This document shows, in pieces, positions 30,171-40,488 of a DNA stretch of 64,000 nucleotides; position 1 is the first letter of the stretch; the number at the start of each line of letters is the position of its first letter. The position numbers and the translations under genes are program-made. This DNA comes from Enterobacter mori (GTDB lineage Bacteria; Pseudomonadota; Gammaproteobacteria; Enterobacterales; Enterobacteriaceae). The notes beneath the pieces are model-generated. The model saw only the letters and a list, made by a program, of their open reading frames with translations. It was not told the origin of the DNA and ran no database searches. Location of the stretch: assembly GCF_025244905.1 (NCBI RefSeq), contig NZ_CP104285.1:2790001-2854000 (forward strand), given 5' to 3'.

Positions 30171-31382
30171 GTGAAAAACAGAGCTCTGGGAAGTATTTTC
30201 ATCGTCGCAGGAACGACGATTGGCGCAGGAATGCTGGCCATGCCGTTGGCGGCCGCAGGCGTCGGATTTGGCGTAACGTTATTGCTTCTCGCCACACTCT
30301 GGGCGTTGATGTGTTACACCGCTCTGTTGTTACTGGAGGTTTATCAGCACGTCCCTGCCGATACGGGTTTAGGTTCGCTGGCTGCACGCTACCTGGGACG
30401 TTATGGCCAGTGGGTTACCGGCTTTAGCATGATGTTCCTGATGTACGCCCTGACGGCTGCCTACATTAGCGGAGCCGGAGAACTGATCGCGTCCAGCGTC
30501 AATGACGGGTTTGGCACACACATTACGCCCGGCACAGGCGCTGTCTTTTTTGCGCTCATCGGCGGCGGCGTGGTGTGTATCGGCACATCGCTGGTCGATC
30601 TCTTTAACCGCTTTCTGTTCAGCGCCAAAATTATTTTCCTGGTTGTGATGCTGGTTCTGCTCGCGCCACACGTTCACAAGATTAACCTGCTGACGCTGCC
30701 GCTGGAAAAAGGGCTGGCGCTTTCCGCGATCCCGGTGATTTTCACTTCGTTCGGTTTTCACGGCAGCGTGCCGAGTATCGTCAGCTATATGAATGGCGAT
30801 ACCCGCAAGCTGCGCCGCATCTTTATCATCGGCAGTGCGATTCCGCTTGTCGCCTACATTTTCTGGCAACTGGTCACGCTGGGCAGCATCGACTCCTCAA
30901 CCTTTATCGGCTTAATGGCTGCGCATTCCGGCCTGAATGGTTTCCTGATGGCGCTGCGTGAGGTGGTGACCTCTCCACACGTCGAACTGGCGGTACATTT
31001 GTTCGCTGACCTGGCGCTGGCGACGTCGTTTTTGGGCGTGGCACTCGGCCTGTTTGATTATCTGGCCGATCTGTTTCAGCGCCGCAATACCGTTGCCGGA
31101 CGCTTGCAAACGGGTGCAATTACCTTTCTGCCGCCACTGGCCTTTGCGCTGTTTTACCCGCGTGGCTTTGTGATGGCGCTGGGCTATGCGGGTGTGGCGT
31201 TATCCGTCCTCGCGCTGCTGTTGCCTTCCCTGCTGGCATGGAAGAGCCGTCAGCAGCATCCTCAGCAAGGTTATCGCGTGGCGGGGGGTAAACCGCTGCT
31301 GTGCATCGTGTTTACCTGTGGCGTGGTGATTATTCTGGTGCAATTCCTCATCGCAGCGGGAATGCTGCCGGAAGTGGGGTAA
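30171..31382 (+). CDS. tyrP: Tyrosine-specific permease TyrP
   Basis: This 403-residue inner-membrane amino-acid permease of the hydroxy/aromatic family has eleven hydrophobic helices. It opens with the unwound-helix motif [20 protein letters not shown] and closely follows E. coli TyrP. It imports tyrosine with protons. The start is GTG 30171 after an AGAGGAAAG ribosome site. A TyrR-type promoter precedes it and a shared terminator follows. Confidence 0.95.
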   Translation: MKNRALGSIFIVAGTTIGAGMLAMPLAAAGVGFGVTLLLLATLWALMCYTALLLLEVYQHVPADTGLGSLAARYLGRYGQWVTGFSMMFLMYALTAAYISGAGELIASSVNDGFGTHITPGTGAVFFALIGGGVVCIGTSLVDLFNRFLFSAKIIFLVVMLVLLAPHVHKINLLTLPLEKGLALSAIPVIFTSFGFHGSVPSIVSYMNGDTRKLRRIFIIGSAIPLVAYIFWQLVTLGSIDSSTFIGLMAAHSGLNGFLMALREVVTSPHVELAVHLFADLALATSFLGVALGLFDYLADLFQRRNTVAGRLQTGAITFLPPLAFALFYPRGFVMALGYAGVALSVLALLLPSLLAWKSRQQHPQQGYRVAGGKPLLCIVFTCGVVIILVQFLIAAGMLPEVG

Positions 31383-31386
31383 TAAA

Positions 31387-31414
31387 AAAGGGGCTACGAT
31401 GTGCCCCTTTCTTT
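31387..31414. terminator. Bidirectional terminator between tyrP and yecA
   Basis: The stem AAAGGGGC/GCCCCTTT with an 8-base loop is flanked by A and T runs. It serves both convergent genes. Confidence 0.8.
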
Positions 31415-31420
31415 TCTTTA

Positions 31421-32089
31421 TTAATGCAAACAACAGCTCTTGAACTTCTTCCCGCTGCCGCACGGACAAGGATCGTTACGCCCGACCTTCGTGCCGTTAA
31501 TAATCGGCTTTTGTGTTTCCTGCTGCTGCGGGTTGGCAACCCAGTAGTTGTATAAACGCAGCGCCGCGGGCTGGATGCTCTCGATGCTGGCGGTATACTC
31601 CTCTTCGGTCAGTTCATCCAGCTTTTCGCTGCCCTCTTCCGTCCCGTGCAGGGCAATCACATCCAGATCGGCTTTCAGTTCGTCTGGCAGGGATGACCAG
31701 TCGGTCAGCGCCACGCCGCGCATGTAGCCATAGCACCACTCCTCAACCACGGTGTAGCTCTGCCCATCAACGTCGTTAAAACCAAACATGGGCTCGAACT
31801 GATCCGGATACTCGCTCAGGCGCTCAGCAATGTCGTTCATATGCTTAAAGCAGAGATCGATAAAACGGTTCATTTCACGATCGTTTTTCCAGCGCGGAAT
31901 GTACTTCTCGCCGCCCCAGACCGCTACCAGCCAGGCATCGGGTTCAACCACCCTTGGGCCGGAAAGCACTGCGGTAAGCATGCCGTCCAGTTCGGACACG
32001 TCAATCACGGACGCATCGTCATGACCGTAAGACATTAACGTCTCTTCCAGCCACTCCATTTCGCTTTCATTTAATGGGCCTTCAGTCAT
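31421..32089 (-). CDS. yecA: YecA/YgfB family protein with SEC-C metal-binding tail
   Basis: This 222-residue protein has an N-terminal UPF0149 (YgfB-like) helical domain and ends in the SEC-C motif [20 protein letters not shown], a zinc-binding tail also found in SecA. E. coli YecA associates with ribosomes through this tail. ATG 32089 ([18 protein letters not shown]) has GGAG eight bases upstream and matches the family start; the frame remains open further upstream without similarity. Confidence 0.9.
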   Translation of the reverse strand: MTEGPLNESEMEWLEETLMSYGHDDASVIDVSELDGMLTAVLSGPRVVEPDAWLVAVWGGEKYIPRWKNDREMNRFIDLCFKHMNDIAERLSEYPDQFEPMFGFNDVDGQSYTVVEEWCYGYMRGVALTDWSSLPDELKADLDVIALHGTEEGSEKLDELTEEEYTASIESIQPAALRLYNYWVANPQQQETQKPIINGTKVGRNDPCPCGSGKKFKSCCLH

Positions 32090-32515
32090 TGCTGACACTC
32101 CTGATAAAAAAGGAAAAGATCCTAACACATATCGTACGCCTTTCCTGGTTGAAGTTGCGGTCTTTATTGCTGCAAAAACGTGCAAATCGTGACCCTTGCA
32201 CAACTTATGGGCTTTGTTGTTAACGAGATGTGATCTCCGCTGTAATTTCAGTGCGTCCCGCAAGGCAGCGTAAATCGGCGCTCTATACTCAACTATGTCG
32301 CAACCCGGTCAATGGGTTAACCATTCTGGCAACGATTTTGCTTAATGTTCTGCGCGCAAACTGCGCATGGAAACCTCGCCGTATTAAGCAGGATGTGGCC
32401 TGGATTTTGTTCGTTTAGTGCATGTTGTTCTCGATCTTATTTATAGATTGGCTGCGCCGTAGGGCGTTTGGGTTGACGCCGTGGTGCAAAAACCTCTTTG
32501 CTAAGGAACACAATA
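32090..32515. other. Upstream region of the liv-like operon
   Basis: This 426-bp region separates divergent yecA and the branched-chain amino-acid binding-protein gene. A short leader with AAGGAAC before the liv start is clear. I could not assign a firm promoter, and the small open frames (for example near 32230-32418) have no ribosome site or composition suggesting a gene. Confidence 0.5.
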
Positions 32516-33637
32516 ATGTCGCTGAAATTTATCAGAAGTCCTCTTTCTCTTGTGTTAGCCGGTTGTCTGGTGACGGCATTTTCCGCCCAGGCCGATATTG
32601 TGATTGGCGTGGCCGGGCCGTTTACAGGTCCAAATGCCACCTATGGCGATCAGTACTGGCATGGCGCAACGCAGGCCGCAGAAGACATTAACGCCGCGGG
32701 AGGGATCAACGGTGAGAAAATTAAGCTGGTTCAGGGAGATGATGCCTGCGAGCCTAAACAGGCTGTTGCCGTCGCTAACCGTTTAGTCGACCAGGATAAA
32801 GTCAATGCGGTTGTCGGCCATTTCTGCTCCTCTTCCACCATGCCCGCCTCAGAGGTGTATAGCGATGCGGGCATTATTGCCATCACCCCCGGTTCGACTA
32901 ACCCACTCATTACCGAGCGCGGCATGAGCGATATGTTCCGCATGTGCGGCCGGGACGATCAGCAGGGGCAAGTCGCCAGCGACTTCATCATCGACAAGCT
33001 GAAGGCCAAACGCGTGGTGATCATTCACGATAAAGACACCTACGGTCAGGGGTTAGCGGACGCCACCAAAGCGGCGCTTGCCAAACGCGGCGTGAAGGAT
33101 GTGATGTATGAAGGCTTATCGCGTGGGGAAAAAGACTTTAACGCGCTGGTAACGAAAATTGGCGCGCAAAAACCGGACGTGGTGTTCTTCGGGGGCTGCC
33201 ACCCTGAAGCGGGACCGCTGGTGCGCCAGATGCGCGAACAGGGTGTACAGGCCAAATTCTTCTCAGGGGACTGTATCGTCAATGAAGAAATGGTCACCGC
33301 CGCGGGTGGCCCGCAGTACACCAACGGTATCTATATGACATTTGGTAAAGATCCTCGCCTGATCCCGGACGGTAAAGCGGTGATTGAGAAATTCCGCGCC
33401 GGTAAATTCGAACCAGAAGGCTACACCCTTTACTCCTATGCCTCCATCCAGGCCATTGCCGCTGCCTTCAAGGCCACCGGAGGCAAAGACTCCGCCAAAG
33501 CCAGCGAGTGGCTGAAAGCTAACGCCGTCGACACGGTGATGGGCAAAAAAGCCTGGGACAGTAAAGGCGATTTAAAAGTGTCTGACTACGTGGTTTATCA
33601 GTGGGACGACAAGGGAAAATATAAGGAAGTGCAGTAA
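32516..33637 (+). CDS. Branched-chain amino acid ABC transporter substrate-binding protein (LivK/LivJ-like)
   Basis: This 373-residue periplasmic protein has a signal peptide ending near SAQA (about residue 24) followed by DIVIGVAGPFTGPNATYGDQ, the typical Leu/Ile/Val-binding start. GHFCSSSTMPASEVYSDAGI contains the conserved ligand-loop serine/threonine cluster and the first of a conserved cysteine pair. ATG 32516 is preceded by AAGGAAC. It heads a five-gene operon with both permeases and both ATPases. This copy is separate from the livKHMGF locus next to rpoH known in E. coli; ligand specificity is not determined. Confidence 0.87.
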   Translation: MSLKFIRSPLSLVLAGCLVTAFSAQADIVIGVAGPFTGPNATYGDQYWHGATQAAEDINAAGGINGEKIKLVQGDDACEPKQAVAVANRLVDQDKVNAVVGHFCSSSTMPASEVYSDAGIIAITPGSTNPLITERGMSDMFRMCGRDDQQGQVASDFIIDKLKAKRVVIIHDKDTYGQGLADATKAALAKRGVKDVMYEGLSRGEKDFNALVTKIGAQKPDVVFFGGCHPEAGPLVRQMREQGVQAKFFSGDCIVNEEMVTAAGGPQYTNGIYMTFGKDPRLIPDGKAVIEKFRAGKFEPEGYTLYSYASIQAIAAAFKATGGKDSAKASEWLKANAVDTVMGKKAWDSKGDLKVSDYVVYQWDDKGKYKEVQ

Positions 33638-33657
33638 CGGGACGGAGTCACGCTCAA

Positions 33658-33681
33658 CGTCGGCAGGTTCGCCTGCCGACG
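33658..33681 (+). terminator. Intercistronic hairpin after the liv binding-protein gene
   Basis: A perfect 10-bp stem CGTCGGCAGG/CCTGCCGACG closes on a TTCG loop, a very stable hairpin without a T run. It lies in the 96-bp gap before the permease genes and probably gives more binding protein than membrane components. Confidence 0.7.
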
Positions 33682-33733
33682 CGGAATACACATCGGGCTG
33701 CACGCGTCGTGCGGCCTATAAAAAGAGCGCGCG

Positions 33734-34651
33734 ATGATGAGTACATTCTTCCTGCAACAGTTAATCAACGGATTAACGCTGGGCTCCGTCTACGGCTTAA
33801 TCGCCATCGGCTACACCATGGTGTACGGCATCATTGGCATGATCAACTTCGCCCATGGCGAAGTGTATATGATCTCGGCCTATCTCTGCGCCATCGGGCT
33901 GGCCCTGCTGTCATTCTTCGGTCTCGAGTCGTTTCCCCTGCTGATACTGGGCACGCTGGCGTTCACCATTGTGGTGACGGGCGTGTATGGCTGGACGATT
34001 GAGCGCATCGCCTATAAACCCCTGCGAAACTCCACCCGACTGGCACCGCTGATCTCCGCCATCGGGATGTCGCTGATTTTGCAAAACTACGCCCAGCTGA
34101 GCCAGGGCCCCCGTCAGCAAGGCGTGCCAACCATGCTGGACGGCGTACTTCGCGTGCATCTGGGAGAAGGTTTCGTCCAGATCACCTACACCAAAATATT
34201 TATTCTGATCGCCTCGTTCGCCGGCATGCTGCTGCTCACCTGGATAATCAGCCATACCCGGCTGGGGCGGATGTGTCGTGCGGTGCAGCAGGATCGTAAA
34301 ATGGCCTCCATCCTGGGGATCAATACCGACAGGATTATTTCGCTGGTTTTTGTGATCGGCGCGGCGATGGCCGGGCTGGCGGGCGTATTGATCACCATGA
34401 ACTATGGCACGTTTGATTTCTACGTGGGATTTGTCATCGGGATAAAAGCCTTTACGGCGGCGGTGCTGGGCGGTATCGGCTCTCTGCCAGGCGCCATGCT
34501 CGGCGGGTTGATACTGGGGGTGGCGGAAGCGCAATTTTCCGGAATGGTGAACTCGGATTATAAAGACGTGTTCTCGTTTGGGCTGCTGGTATTGATCCTG
34601 ATTTTCCGTCCTCAGGGTCTGCTGGGCCGCCCTGTCGTGGCGAAGGTGTGA
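33734..34651 (+). CDS. Branched-chain amino acid ABC transporter permease (LivH-like)
   Basis: This 305-residue inner-membrane permease has about eight helices and the conserved start FLQQLINGLTLGSVYGLIAI and FAHGEVYM. The cytoplasmic coupling segment RMCRAVQQDRKMASILGI contacts the ATPases. Start is ATG 33734 (or 33737). It overlaps the next permease frame at GTGA. Confidence 0.9.
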   Translation: MMSTFFLQQLINGLTLGSVYGLIAIGYTMVYGIIGMINFAHGEVYMISAYLCAIGLALLSFFGLESFPLLILGTLAFTIVVTGVYGWTIERIAYKPLRNSTRLAPLISAIGMSLILQNYAQLSQGPRQQGVPTMLDGVLRVHLGEGFVQITYTKIFILIASFAGMLLLTWIISHTRLGRMCRAVQQDRKMASILGINTDRIISLVFVIGAAMAGLAGVLITMNYGTFDFYVGFVIGIKAFTAAVLGGIGSLPGAMLGGLILGVAEAQFSGMVNSDYKDVFSFGLLVLILIFRPQGLLGRPVVAKV

Positions 34652-34662
34652 GGGTGACGACG

Positions 34663-35937
34663 ATGACATCTGCCGGTTTCTCCCTTAAACGCTGCATTCT
34701 GGATTCCGTATTTTCCGGACTGGTTGCTCTGATTATCTTCGGCCCTATCGCTGGGGTGGTTCTCGACGGTTACAGCTTTAACTTTGCCGGACAACGGCTG
34801 GCGTGGATGATTGCCATCGTCATGCTGGGCCGCTTTTTGCTGAGCATCTTCCTGCAGACCGCCCCTGGCGCACGTTTCCAGGCGAGGTTTGAAGCAGACA
34901 GCGCAGGGGTGTATGTCCGCCCTCCCGGATACAAGAGCCGCATGCGCTGGATTATTCCGCTGGTTATTACGCTTGCGATCTGCTTTCCGTTTGTGGCGAC
35001 CAAATACGTGCTGACCGTCGCTATTCTGGGGCTGATCTATGTCCTGCTCGGCCTCGGGCTGAATATTGTGGTTGGCCTTGCGGGACTGTTGGATCTGGGG
35101 TATGTCGCCTTTTACGCGATTGGCGCGTATGGCCTCGCGCTGGGGTATCAATATCTGGGGTTAGGGTTCTGGAGCATGCTGCCGCTGGCGGCGCTGATGG
35201 CCGCCGCCGCCGGTGCGCTGCTTGGCTTCCCGGTGCTTCGCATGCATGGGGATTATCTGGCAATCGTGACGCTCGGGTTTGGCGAGATTATCCGCCTGGT
35301 GCTCAATAACTGGCTGACCTTCACTGGCGGCCCAAACGGCGTTTCAGCCCCTGCCCCAACCTTTTTTGGTCTGGAGTTTGGCCGACGCGCCAAAGAAGGC
35401 GGCATCCCCTTCCACGAGTTTTTCCATCTGACCTATAACCCGAACATGAAGTTTATCTTTATTTACGCCGTGCTGTTTTTGGTGGTGCTGATGGTGCTCT
35501 ACATCAAGCACCGCCTGACGCGAATGCCGATTGGTCGGGCGTGGGAGGCATTACGAGAAGATGAAATTGCCTGCCGCTCAATGGGCCTTAATCACGTGCT
35601 GGTGAAGCTTTCTGCTTTTACGCTGGGGGCATCAACGGCCGGGATTGCGGGGGTATTCTTTGCCACCTATCAGGGATTCGTTAATCCCACCTCCTTCACC
35701 TTTTTTGAATCCGCACTGATTCTGGCCATCGTGGTACTGGGCGGGATGGGTTCCACGCTGGGCGTTGTGCTGGCCGCCTTTGTCCTGACCGTCACGCCGG
35801 AACTGCTGCGCAGCTTTGCCGAGTATCGCGTCCTGCTGTTTGGCGTGTTGATGGTGGTCATGATGATCTGGCGTCCACGCGGTTTGATCCGCATTAACCG
35901 CAGTGGCTATGCCGTGCGTAAGGGTGTTGCGCCATGA
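34663..35937 (+). CDS. Branched-chain amino acid ABC transporter permease (LivM-like)
   Basis: This 424-residue permease has an N-terminal extension with helices and the LivM core GLGLNIVVGLAGLLDLGYVAF, then the coupling motif GRAWEALREDEIACRSMGL. The ATG at 34663 is preferred because GAGGGTG lies 7-8 bases upstream; a GTG at 34648 overlapping the livH stop would add five residues. It pairs with the LivH-like permease in the membrane. Confidence 0.88.
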   Translation: MTSAGFSLKRCILDSVFSGLVALIIFGPIAGVVLDGYSFNFAGQRLAWMIAIVMLGRFLLSIFLQTAPGARFQARFEADSAGVYVRPPGYKSRMRWIIPLVITLAICFPFVATKYVLTVAILGLIYVLLGLGLNIVVGLAGLLDLGYVAFYAIGAYGLALGYQYLGLGFWSMLPLAALMAAAAGALLGFPVLRMHGDYLAIVTLGFGEIIRLVLNNWLTFTGGPNGVSAPAPTFFGLEFGRRAKEGGIPFHEFFHLTYNPNMKFIFIYAVLFLVVLMVLYIKHRLTRMPIGRAWEALREDEIACRSMGLNHVLVKLSAFTLGASTAGIAGVFFATYQGFVNPTSFTFFESALILAIVVLGGMGSTLGVVLAAFVLTVTPELLRSFAEYRVLLFGVLMVVMMIWRPRGLIRINRSGYAVRKGVAP

Positions 35938-36809
35938 ACGGAACCATATTACGCGTTGAGCACCTGATGATGCACTTTGGCGGGATTAAAGCGTTAAATG
36001 ACGTCAACCTTGACGTACAACGCGGGTCGATTACCGCCCTCATCGGGCCTAACGGCGCGGGGAAAACAACCGTGTTTAACTGCCTGACGGGCTTCTACAG
36101 GGCGTCCGGCGGCTCTATCTTATTCAATACCCGCAGTAAAACCACCAATGTGATTCAGGTTCTCGGTCAAAAATTCCAGCCCGGGGACTGGATTAACCCG
36201 ACCCGGCTAGGGTCGCGTCTTTTCTACAAAATGTTCGGCGGAACACACCTGGTTAACCGCGCGGGCCTGGCGCGCACGTTCCAGAATATCCGCCTGTTTC
36301 GCGAGATGTCGGTTGTCGAAAACCTGCTGGTTGCACAGCATATGCGTGTCAATCGCAATCTCCTCGCCGGTGTGCTCAATACCCCCGCCTATCGTCGGGC
36401 GGAAAGTGATGCCCTCGATCGTGCATTTTACTGGCTGGAAGTGGTGGATCTGGTGGATTGCGCCAATCGCCTCGCGGGCGAAATGTCTTACGGTCAACAA
36501 CGACGCCTCGAAATTGCCCGGGCAATGTGTACGAGTCCGGAGATGATCTGCCTTGATGAACCTGCCGCAGGCCTGAACCCGGTGGAAACGCACAAGTTAA
36601 GTAACATTATCCGTTTTCTGCGCAACCACCACGACATCACGGTACTGCTGATTGAGCATGATATGGGGATGGTCATGGAGATTTCGGACGATATTATTGT
36701 GCTCGACCACGGAGACGTCATTGCACGGGGAAAACCAGAGCAGATCCAACATGATGAAAAAGTGATTGCCGCCTATCTGGGCACCGAAGAGAGCGAGGTT
36801 AACCTGTGA
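35934..36809 (+). CDS. Branched-chain amino acid ABC transporter ATP-binding protein (LivG-like)
   Basis: This 291-residue ATPase has Walker A IGPNGAGKTTVFN, signature SYGQQRRLEIARAM and Walker B ICLDEPAAGLNP, plus the LivG-type insertion before LARTFQNIRLF. It overlaps the permease gene by 4 bp (ATGA) and the next ATPase gene by 4 bp. Confidence 0.9.
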   Translation: MNGTILRVEHLMMHFGGIKALNDVNLDVQRGSITALIGPNGAGKTTVFNCLTGFYRASGGSILFNTRSKTTNVIQVLGQKFQPGDWINPTRLGSRLFYKMFGGTHLVNRAGLARTFQNIRLFREMSVVENLLVAQHMRVNRNLLAGVLNTPAYRRAESDALDRAFYWLEVVDLVDCANRLAGEMSYGQQRRLEIARAMCTSPEMICLDEPAAGLNPVETHKLSNIIRFLRNHHDITVLLIEHDMGMVMEISDDIIVLDHGDVIARGKPEQIQHDEKVIAAYLGTEESEVNL

Positions 36810-37522
36810 ACGAAACGATGCTGGAATTTCGGGAGGTGGACGTTTTCTACGGCGTGATCCAGGCACTGAAACAGGTTTCCCTTGAGGTTAACAAAGGTGA
36901 AACCGTGGCGCTGATTGGCGCTAACGGTGCAGGAAAATCGACATTATTGATGTCTATATTTGGCCAACCTCGGGTCCGTAATGGGCAGATCCTGTTTTGC
37001 GGAGAGGATATCAGCCATAAATCCACCCACTACGTCGCGTCCGGCGGTATCGCCCAGGCGCCCGAAGGACGGCGTATCTTCCCGGATATGACGGTGGAAG
37101 AGAACCTGCTGATGGGCACAATTCCGATTGGAAACCAGTTTGCATCTGAAGATATGCAAAGCATGTTCGACCTTTTCCCCCGTCTCAAAGAGCGGCGTAA
37201 ACAGCGTGCGATGACCATGTCCGGCGGAGAACAGCAGATGCTGGCGATTGCGCGTGCATTAATGAGCCGCCCTAAGCTGCTGTTGCTGGATGAGCCCAGC
37301 CTGGGATTGGCTCCAATCGTGGTGAAACAGATTTTCCAGACGCTGCGCGAGCTGGCACGCAACGGCATGACCATTTTTCTGGTTGAGCAGAATGCGCACC
37401 ACGCGCTGAAGCTTTCCGACCGCGGGTACGTGATGGTCAACGGACAGATCCGGCTGAGCGGCAGCGGCGAGGAGCTGCTGGGGAATCAGGAGGTCAGGAA
37501 GGCGTATCTGGGTGGGGTTTGA
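36806..37522 (+). CDS. Branched-chain amino acid ABC transporter ATP-binding protein (LivF-like)
   Basis: This 238-residue ATPase has Walker [14 protein letters not shown], signature MSGGEQQMLAIARAL and Walker B LLLDEPSLGLAP. The GTG start overlaps the LivG-like stop (GTGA). It is the last gene of the operon and ends 84 bp before the 3' end of the tRNA-Leu gene, which is read from the opposite strand. Confidence 0.9.
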   Translation: MNETMLEFREVDVFYGVIQALKQVSLEVNKGETVALIGANGAGKSTLLMSIFGQPRVRNGQILFCGEDISHKSTHYVASGGIAQAPEGRRIFPDMTVEENLLMGTIPIGNQFASEDMQSMFDLFPRLKERRKQRAMTMSGGEQQMLAIARALMSRPKLLLLDEPSLGLAPIVVKQIFQTLRELARNGMTIFLVEQNAHHALKLSDRGYVMVNGQIRLSGSGEELLGNQEVRKAYLGGV

Positions 37523-37540
37523 GCGTTAAATTACAGGCAC

Positions 37541-37564
37541 AAAAAAACCACCTTTCGGTGGTTT
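37541..37564 (-). terminator. Terminator of the tRNA operon
   Basis: On the minus strand the stem AAACCACC/GGTGGTTT with a short GAAA-type loop is followed by a run of T. It lies downstream of tRNA-Leu and also just after the convergent liv operon. Confidence 0.82.
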
Positions 37565-37605
37565 CACGACACTGCTTATTGCTTTGATTATTCTGCTTTT
37601 TCCCA

Positions 37606-37692
37606 TGGTAGCCGGAGTGGGACTTGAACCCACACAGCGCGAACGCCGAGGGATTTTAAATCCCTTGTGTCTACCGATTCCACCATCCGGCC
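37606..37692 (-). tRNA. leuZ: tRNA-Leu (anticodon TAA)
   Basis: This 87-nt cloverleaf with a long variable arm has anticodon TAA within GGGATTTAAAATCCC, T-loop GGGTTCAAGTCCC and an encoded CCA end. The acceptor stem pairs GGCCGGA with TCCGGCT (one G-U). It is the third tRNA of glyW-cysT-leuZ, as in E. coli. Confidence 0.96.
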
Positions 37693-37703
37693 AGGGAAGA
37701 AAG

Positions 37704-37777
37704 TGGAGGCGCGTTCCGGAGTCGAACCGGACTAGACGGATTTGCAATCCGCTACATAACCGCTTTGCTAACGCGCC
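37704..37777 (-). tRNA. cysT: tRNA-Cys (anticodon GCA)
   Basis: This 74-nt cloverleaf has acceptor stem GGCGCGT, anticodon GCA in CGGATTGCAAATCCG, T-arm CCGGTTCGACTCCGG and an encoded CCA. It lies between tRNA-Gly and tRNA-Leu on the same transcript. Confidence 0.97.
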
Positions 37778-37823
37778 GTAAAACTTTTCATACTGACACC
37801 CGCTATTGCGCATGTCTTTAATC

Positions 37824-37899
<76 letters not shown>

Positions 37900-38050
37900 A
37901 TGTCATCAAGTTGTTTCTAACCACTTGATTTCATTATCGTCCGGCTAGCTGTGCCGCCGTTCGATGCGTTGCATTCTACTGATATGTCGTTTTGAGTCAA
38001 CGTTATTTTTTGCATCCCCGGATCGTTTGCTGAAAATTACGTCGAAACGA

Positions 38051-38599
38051 TCACTGTTCAAGCAAATCTCCGCGCGCCGCGTTCAAATACTGCAGCATTG
38101 ACCACAGCGTCAGCACCGCAGCAACCCACAGCAGACCGATCCCCGCCCACTCAACCCAGGCGTTAGGACGCCACAGCATCCAGACCAGCGACGCCATCTG
38201 CGCGGTAGTTTTTACTTTACCGATCCAGGATACCGCCACGCTGCTGCGTTTGCCCATCTCCGCCATCCACTCGCGGAGTGCAGAAATAATGATTTCGCGG
38301 CCAATCATGGTTGCAGCAGGCAGCGTGACCCACCAGGTGTGATAATGCTCGGCCACCAGCACCATCGCGATCGCCACCATGACTTTATCGGCCACCGGAT
38401 CGAGGAACGCACCAAAGCGGGTGCTTTGATTCCAGCGGCGCGCAAGATATCCGTCAAACCAGTCCGTGACGGCGGCGATCAGGAAAATCAGCGCACAGGC
38501 GAAGGGAGCCCAGACGACCGGCAGGTAAAACGCCAGTACAAAGAACGGGATAAGCACGACGCGAAAAAGAGTGAGCAACGTAGGGATATTAAATCGCAT
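38051..38599 (-). CDS. pgsA: Phosphatidylglycerophosphate synthase PgsA
   Basis: This 182-residue inner-membrane enzyme makes phosphatidylglycerol phosphate from CDP-diacylglycerol and glycerol-3-phosphate, the committed step to acidic phospholipids. The CDP-alcohol phosphotransferase signature is complete: [10 protein letters not shown], eight residues, then [10 protein letters not shown]. Several hydrophobic helices follow. It lies downstream of uvrC and upstream of the tRNAs, as in E. coli. Confidence 0.97.
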   Translation of the reverse strand: MRFNIPTLLTLFRVVLIPFFVLAFYLPVVWAPFACALIFLIAAVTDWFDGYLARRWNQSTRFGAFLDPVADKVMVAIAMVLVAEHYHTWWVTLPAATMIGREIIISALREWMAEMGKRSSVAVSWIGKVKTTAQMASLVWMLWRPNAWVEWAGIGLLWVAAVLTLWSMLQYLNAARGDLLEQ

Positions 38600-38655
38600 G
38601 ATGACGGTAACTGTCTGTTGTCAGTAAAATTTAGCTCTATGTTGCTACAGAGCCC

Positions 38656-40488
38656 TCAATGTTTCAACGAGTAGTAGATCTTTTCTGCCAGCCCTTGCGA
38701 AATACCCGGCACTTTTGCAATTTCCTCCATGCTGGCATTGAGTAATCCTTGCAATCCGCCCATATACTTCAGCAGCATTTGACGACGTTTTGGTCCAACG
38801 CCTTCGATGGTCTCCAGCGTGCTGGTATTTTTGACCTTCGCCCTTTTTTTACGGTGGCCGCCGATCGCGTGATCGTGCGATTCATCGCGGATATGCTGGA
38901 TCACATGCAGCGCAGGCGAATCCGGCGGCAGGCTAAAGCCCTCACCTTCCGGCTCAAAGAAAAGCGTTTCCAGACCCGCTTTACGATCCGCCCCTTTCGC
39001 CACGCCCAACAGCAGCGGATGGTTTTTATCCCACTCGACGTCGAGTGATTCAAACACCGCCTTCGCCTGCCCGAGCTGCCCTTTTCCGCCGTCGATAAGG
39101 ATCACGTCCGGGATCTTGCTCTCTTCGATGGCTTTACCATAGCGTCGACGCAGCACCTGGTTCATTGCGGCATAGTCATCCCCCGGCGTGATCCCGGTGA
39201 TGTTATAGCGGCGATACTCCGCCCGCAGCGGACCGTTGGCATCAAATACCACGCAGGAGGCCACGGTCTGCTCACCCATCGTATGGCTGATGTCAAAACA
39301 CTCCATACGTTTCACTTCCGGAAGCTTCAGAAGCGTAGCAAGCGCGGTTAAACGCTGATTGACCGTCGACTGCTGGGACAGTTTAGTCGTCAGCGCCGTC
39401 GCCGCATTGGTGCGTGCCAGCTTCAGATAGCGTGCACGGTCCCCGCGCGGTTTCGTTTGAACATTCACCCGACGCCCGGCCAGTTCAGACAGGGAATCCG
39501 CCAGCAGGGTTTTATCGTCGAGATTAAAATCAAGCAGGATCTCAGAGGGCAGCGTGCGCATCTGGCTGCCCTGAAGATAGAACTGTCCAACAAATGTCTC
39601 GACCACTTCACCCAGTTCCGTACCGCCCGGCACTTTCGGGAAGTAGCTGCGGCTGCCGAGCACTTTACCCTGGCGAATGAACAGGACGTGAACGCAGGCC
39701 AGCCCGTTGTCAAAGGCCACGCCAATCACGTCCAGGTCGTCACCGGTATTGGAGACAAACTGCTTTTCAGTTACGCGGCGTACGGCCTGAATTTGGTCAC
39801 GAATACGCGCAGCCTCTTCAAACTCCAGCGCTGCGCTGGCTTTTTCCATTCGCGCGATAAGCCGGGTGAGAACCTGATCGTCTTTCCCCGCGAGGAATAA
39901 GCGGACATAGTCTACCTGCTGGGCATACTCTTCTTCGCTGACCAGACCCGCTACGCACGGACCCAGACAGCGACCAATCTGGTACTGCAGGCACGGACGC
40001 GAGCGGTTACGGTAAACGCTGTTTTCACACTGGCGGATCGGGAAGATTTTTTGCAGCAGCGCCAGCGTTTCACGCACGGCATAACCGTTCGGGAACGGGC
40101 CGAAATATTCACCCTTCGCATGCTTCGCGCCCCTGTGCATCGCCAGACGAGGATGGGTATCCCCGCTCAGGAAAATAAAGGGATAGGATTTATCATCACG
40201 CAGCAACACGTTATAGCGGGGCTGATACAGTTTGATGTAGTTATGTTCAAGCAGCAGCGCTTCCGTCTCGGTGTGCGTGACGGTGACATCAATATTCTGA
40301 ATGAGTGCGACCAGCGCTTCGGTTTTGCGGGAGGCAAGATTGCTGCGGAAATAGCTGGAAAGGCGTTTTTTGAGATCTTTCGCCTTACCCACATAGATAA
40401 CCGTACCGCCAGCGTCGTACATGCGATATACGCCTGGCTGGCTGGTGACGGTTTTTAGAAATGCTTTTGAATCGAACGCTTCATTCAC
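38656..40488 (-). CDS. uvrC: Excinuclease ABC subunit C (UvrC)
   Basis: This 610-residue nucleotide-excision-repair nuclease makes both incisions around DNA damage. The N-terminal GIY-YIG domain ([20 protein letters not shown]) makes the 3' cut; the UVR domain binds UvrB. The RNase H-like domain ([31 protein letters not shown]) makes the 5' cut, and a tandem helix-hairpin-helix ends the protein. It starts at GTG 40488, overlapping the uvrY stop as GTGA. Confidence 0.97.
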   Translation of the reverse strand: MNEAFDSKAFLKTVTSQPGVYRMYDAGGTVIYVGKAKDLKKRLSSYFRSNLASRKTEALVALIQNIDVTVTHTETEALLLEHNYIKLYQPRYNVLLRDDKSYPFIFLSGDTHPRLAMHRGAKHAKGEYFGPFPNGYAVRETLALLQKIFPIRQCENSVYRNRSRPCLQYQIGRCLGPCVAGLVSEEEYAQQVDYVRLFLAGKDDQVLTRLIARMEKASAALEFEEAARIRDQIQAVRRVTEKQFVSNTGDDLDVIGVAFDNGLACVHVLFIRQGKVLGSRSYFPKVPGGTELGEVVETFVGQFYLQGSQMRTLPSEILLDFNLDDKTLLADSLSELAGRRVNVQTKPRGDRARYLKLARTNAATALTTKLSQQSTVNQRLTALATLLKLPEVKRMECFDISHTMGEQTVASCVVFDANGPLRAEYRRYNITGITPGDDYAAMNQVLRRRYGKAIEESKIPDVILIDGGKGQLGQAKAVFESLDVEWDKNHPLLLGVAKGADRKAGLETLFFEPEGEGFSLPPDSPALHVIQHIRDESHDHAIGGHRKKRAKVKNTSTLETIEGVGPKRRQMLLKYMGGLQGLLNASMEEIAKVPGISQGLAEKIYYSLKH

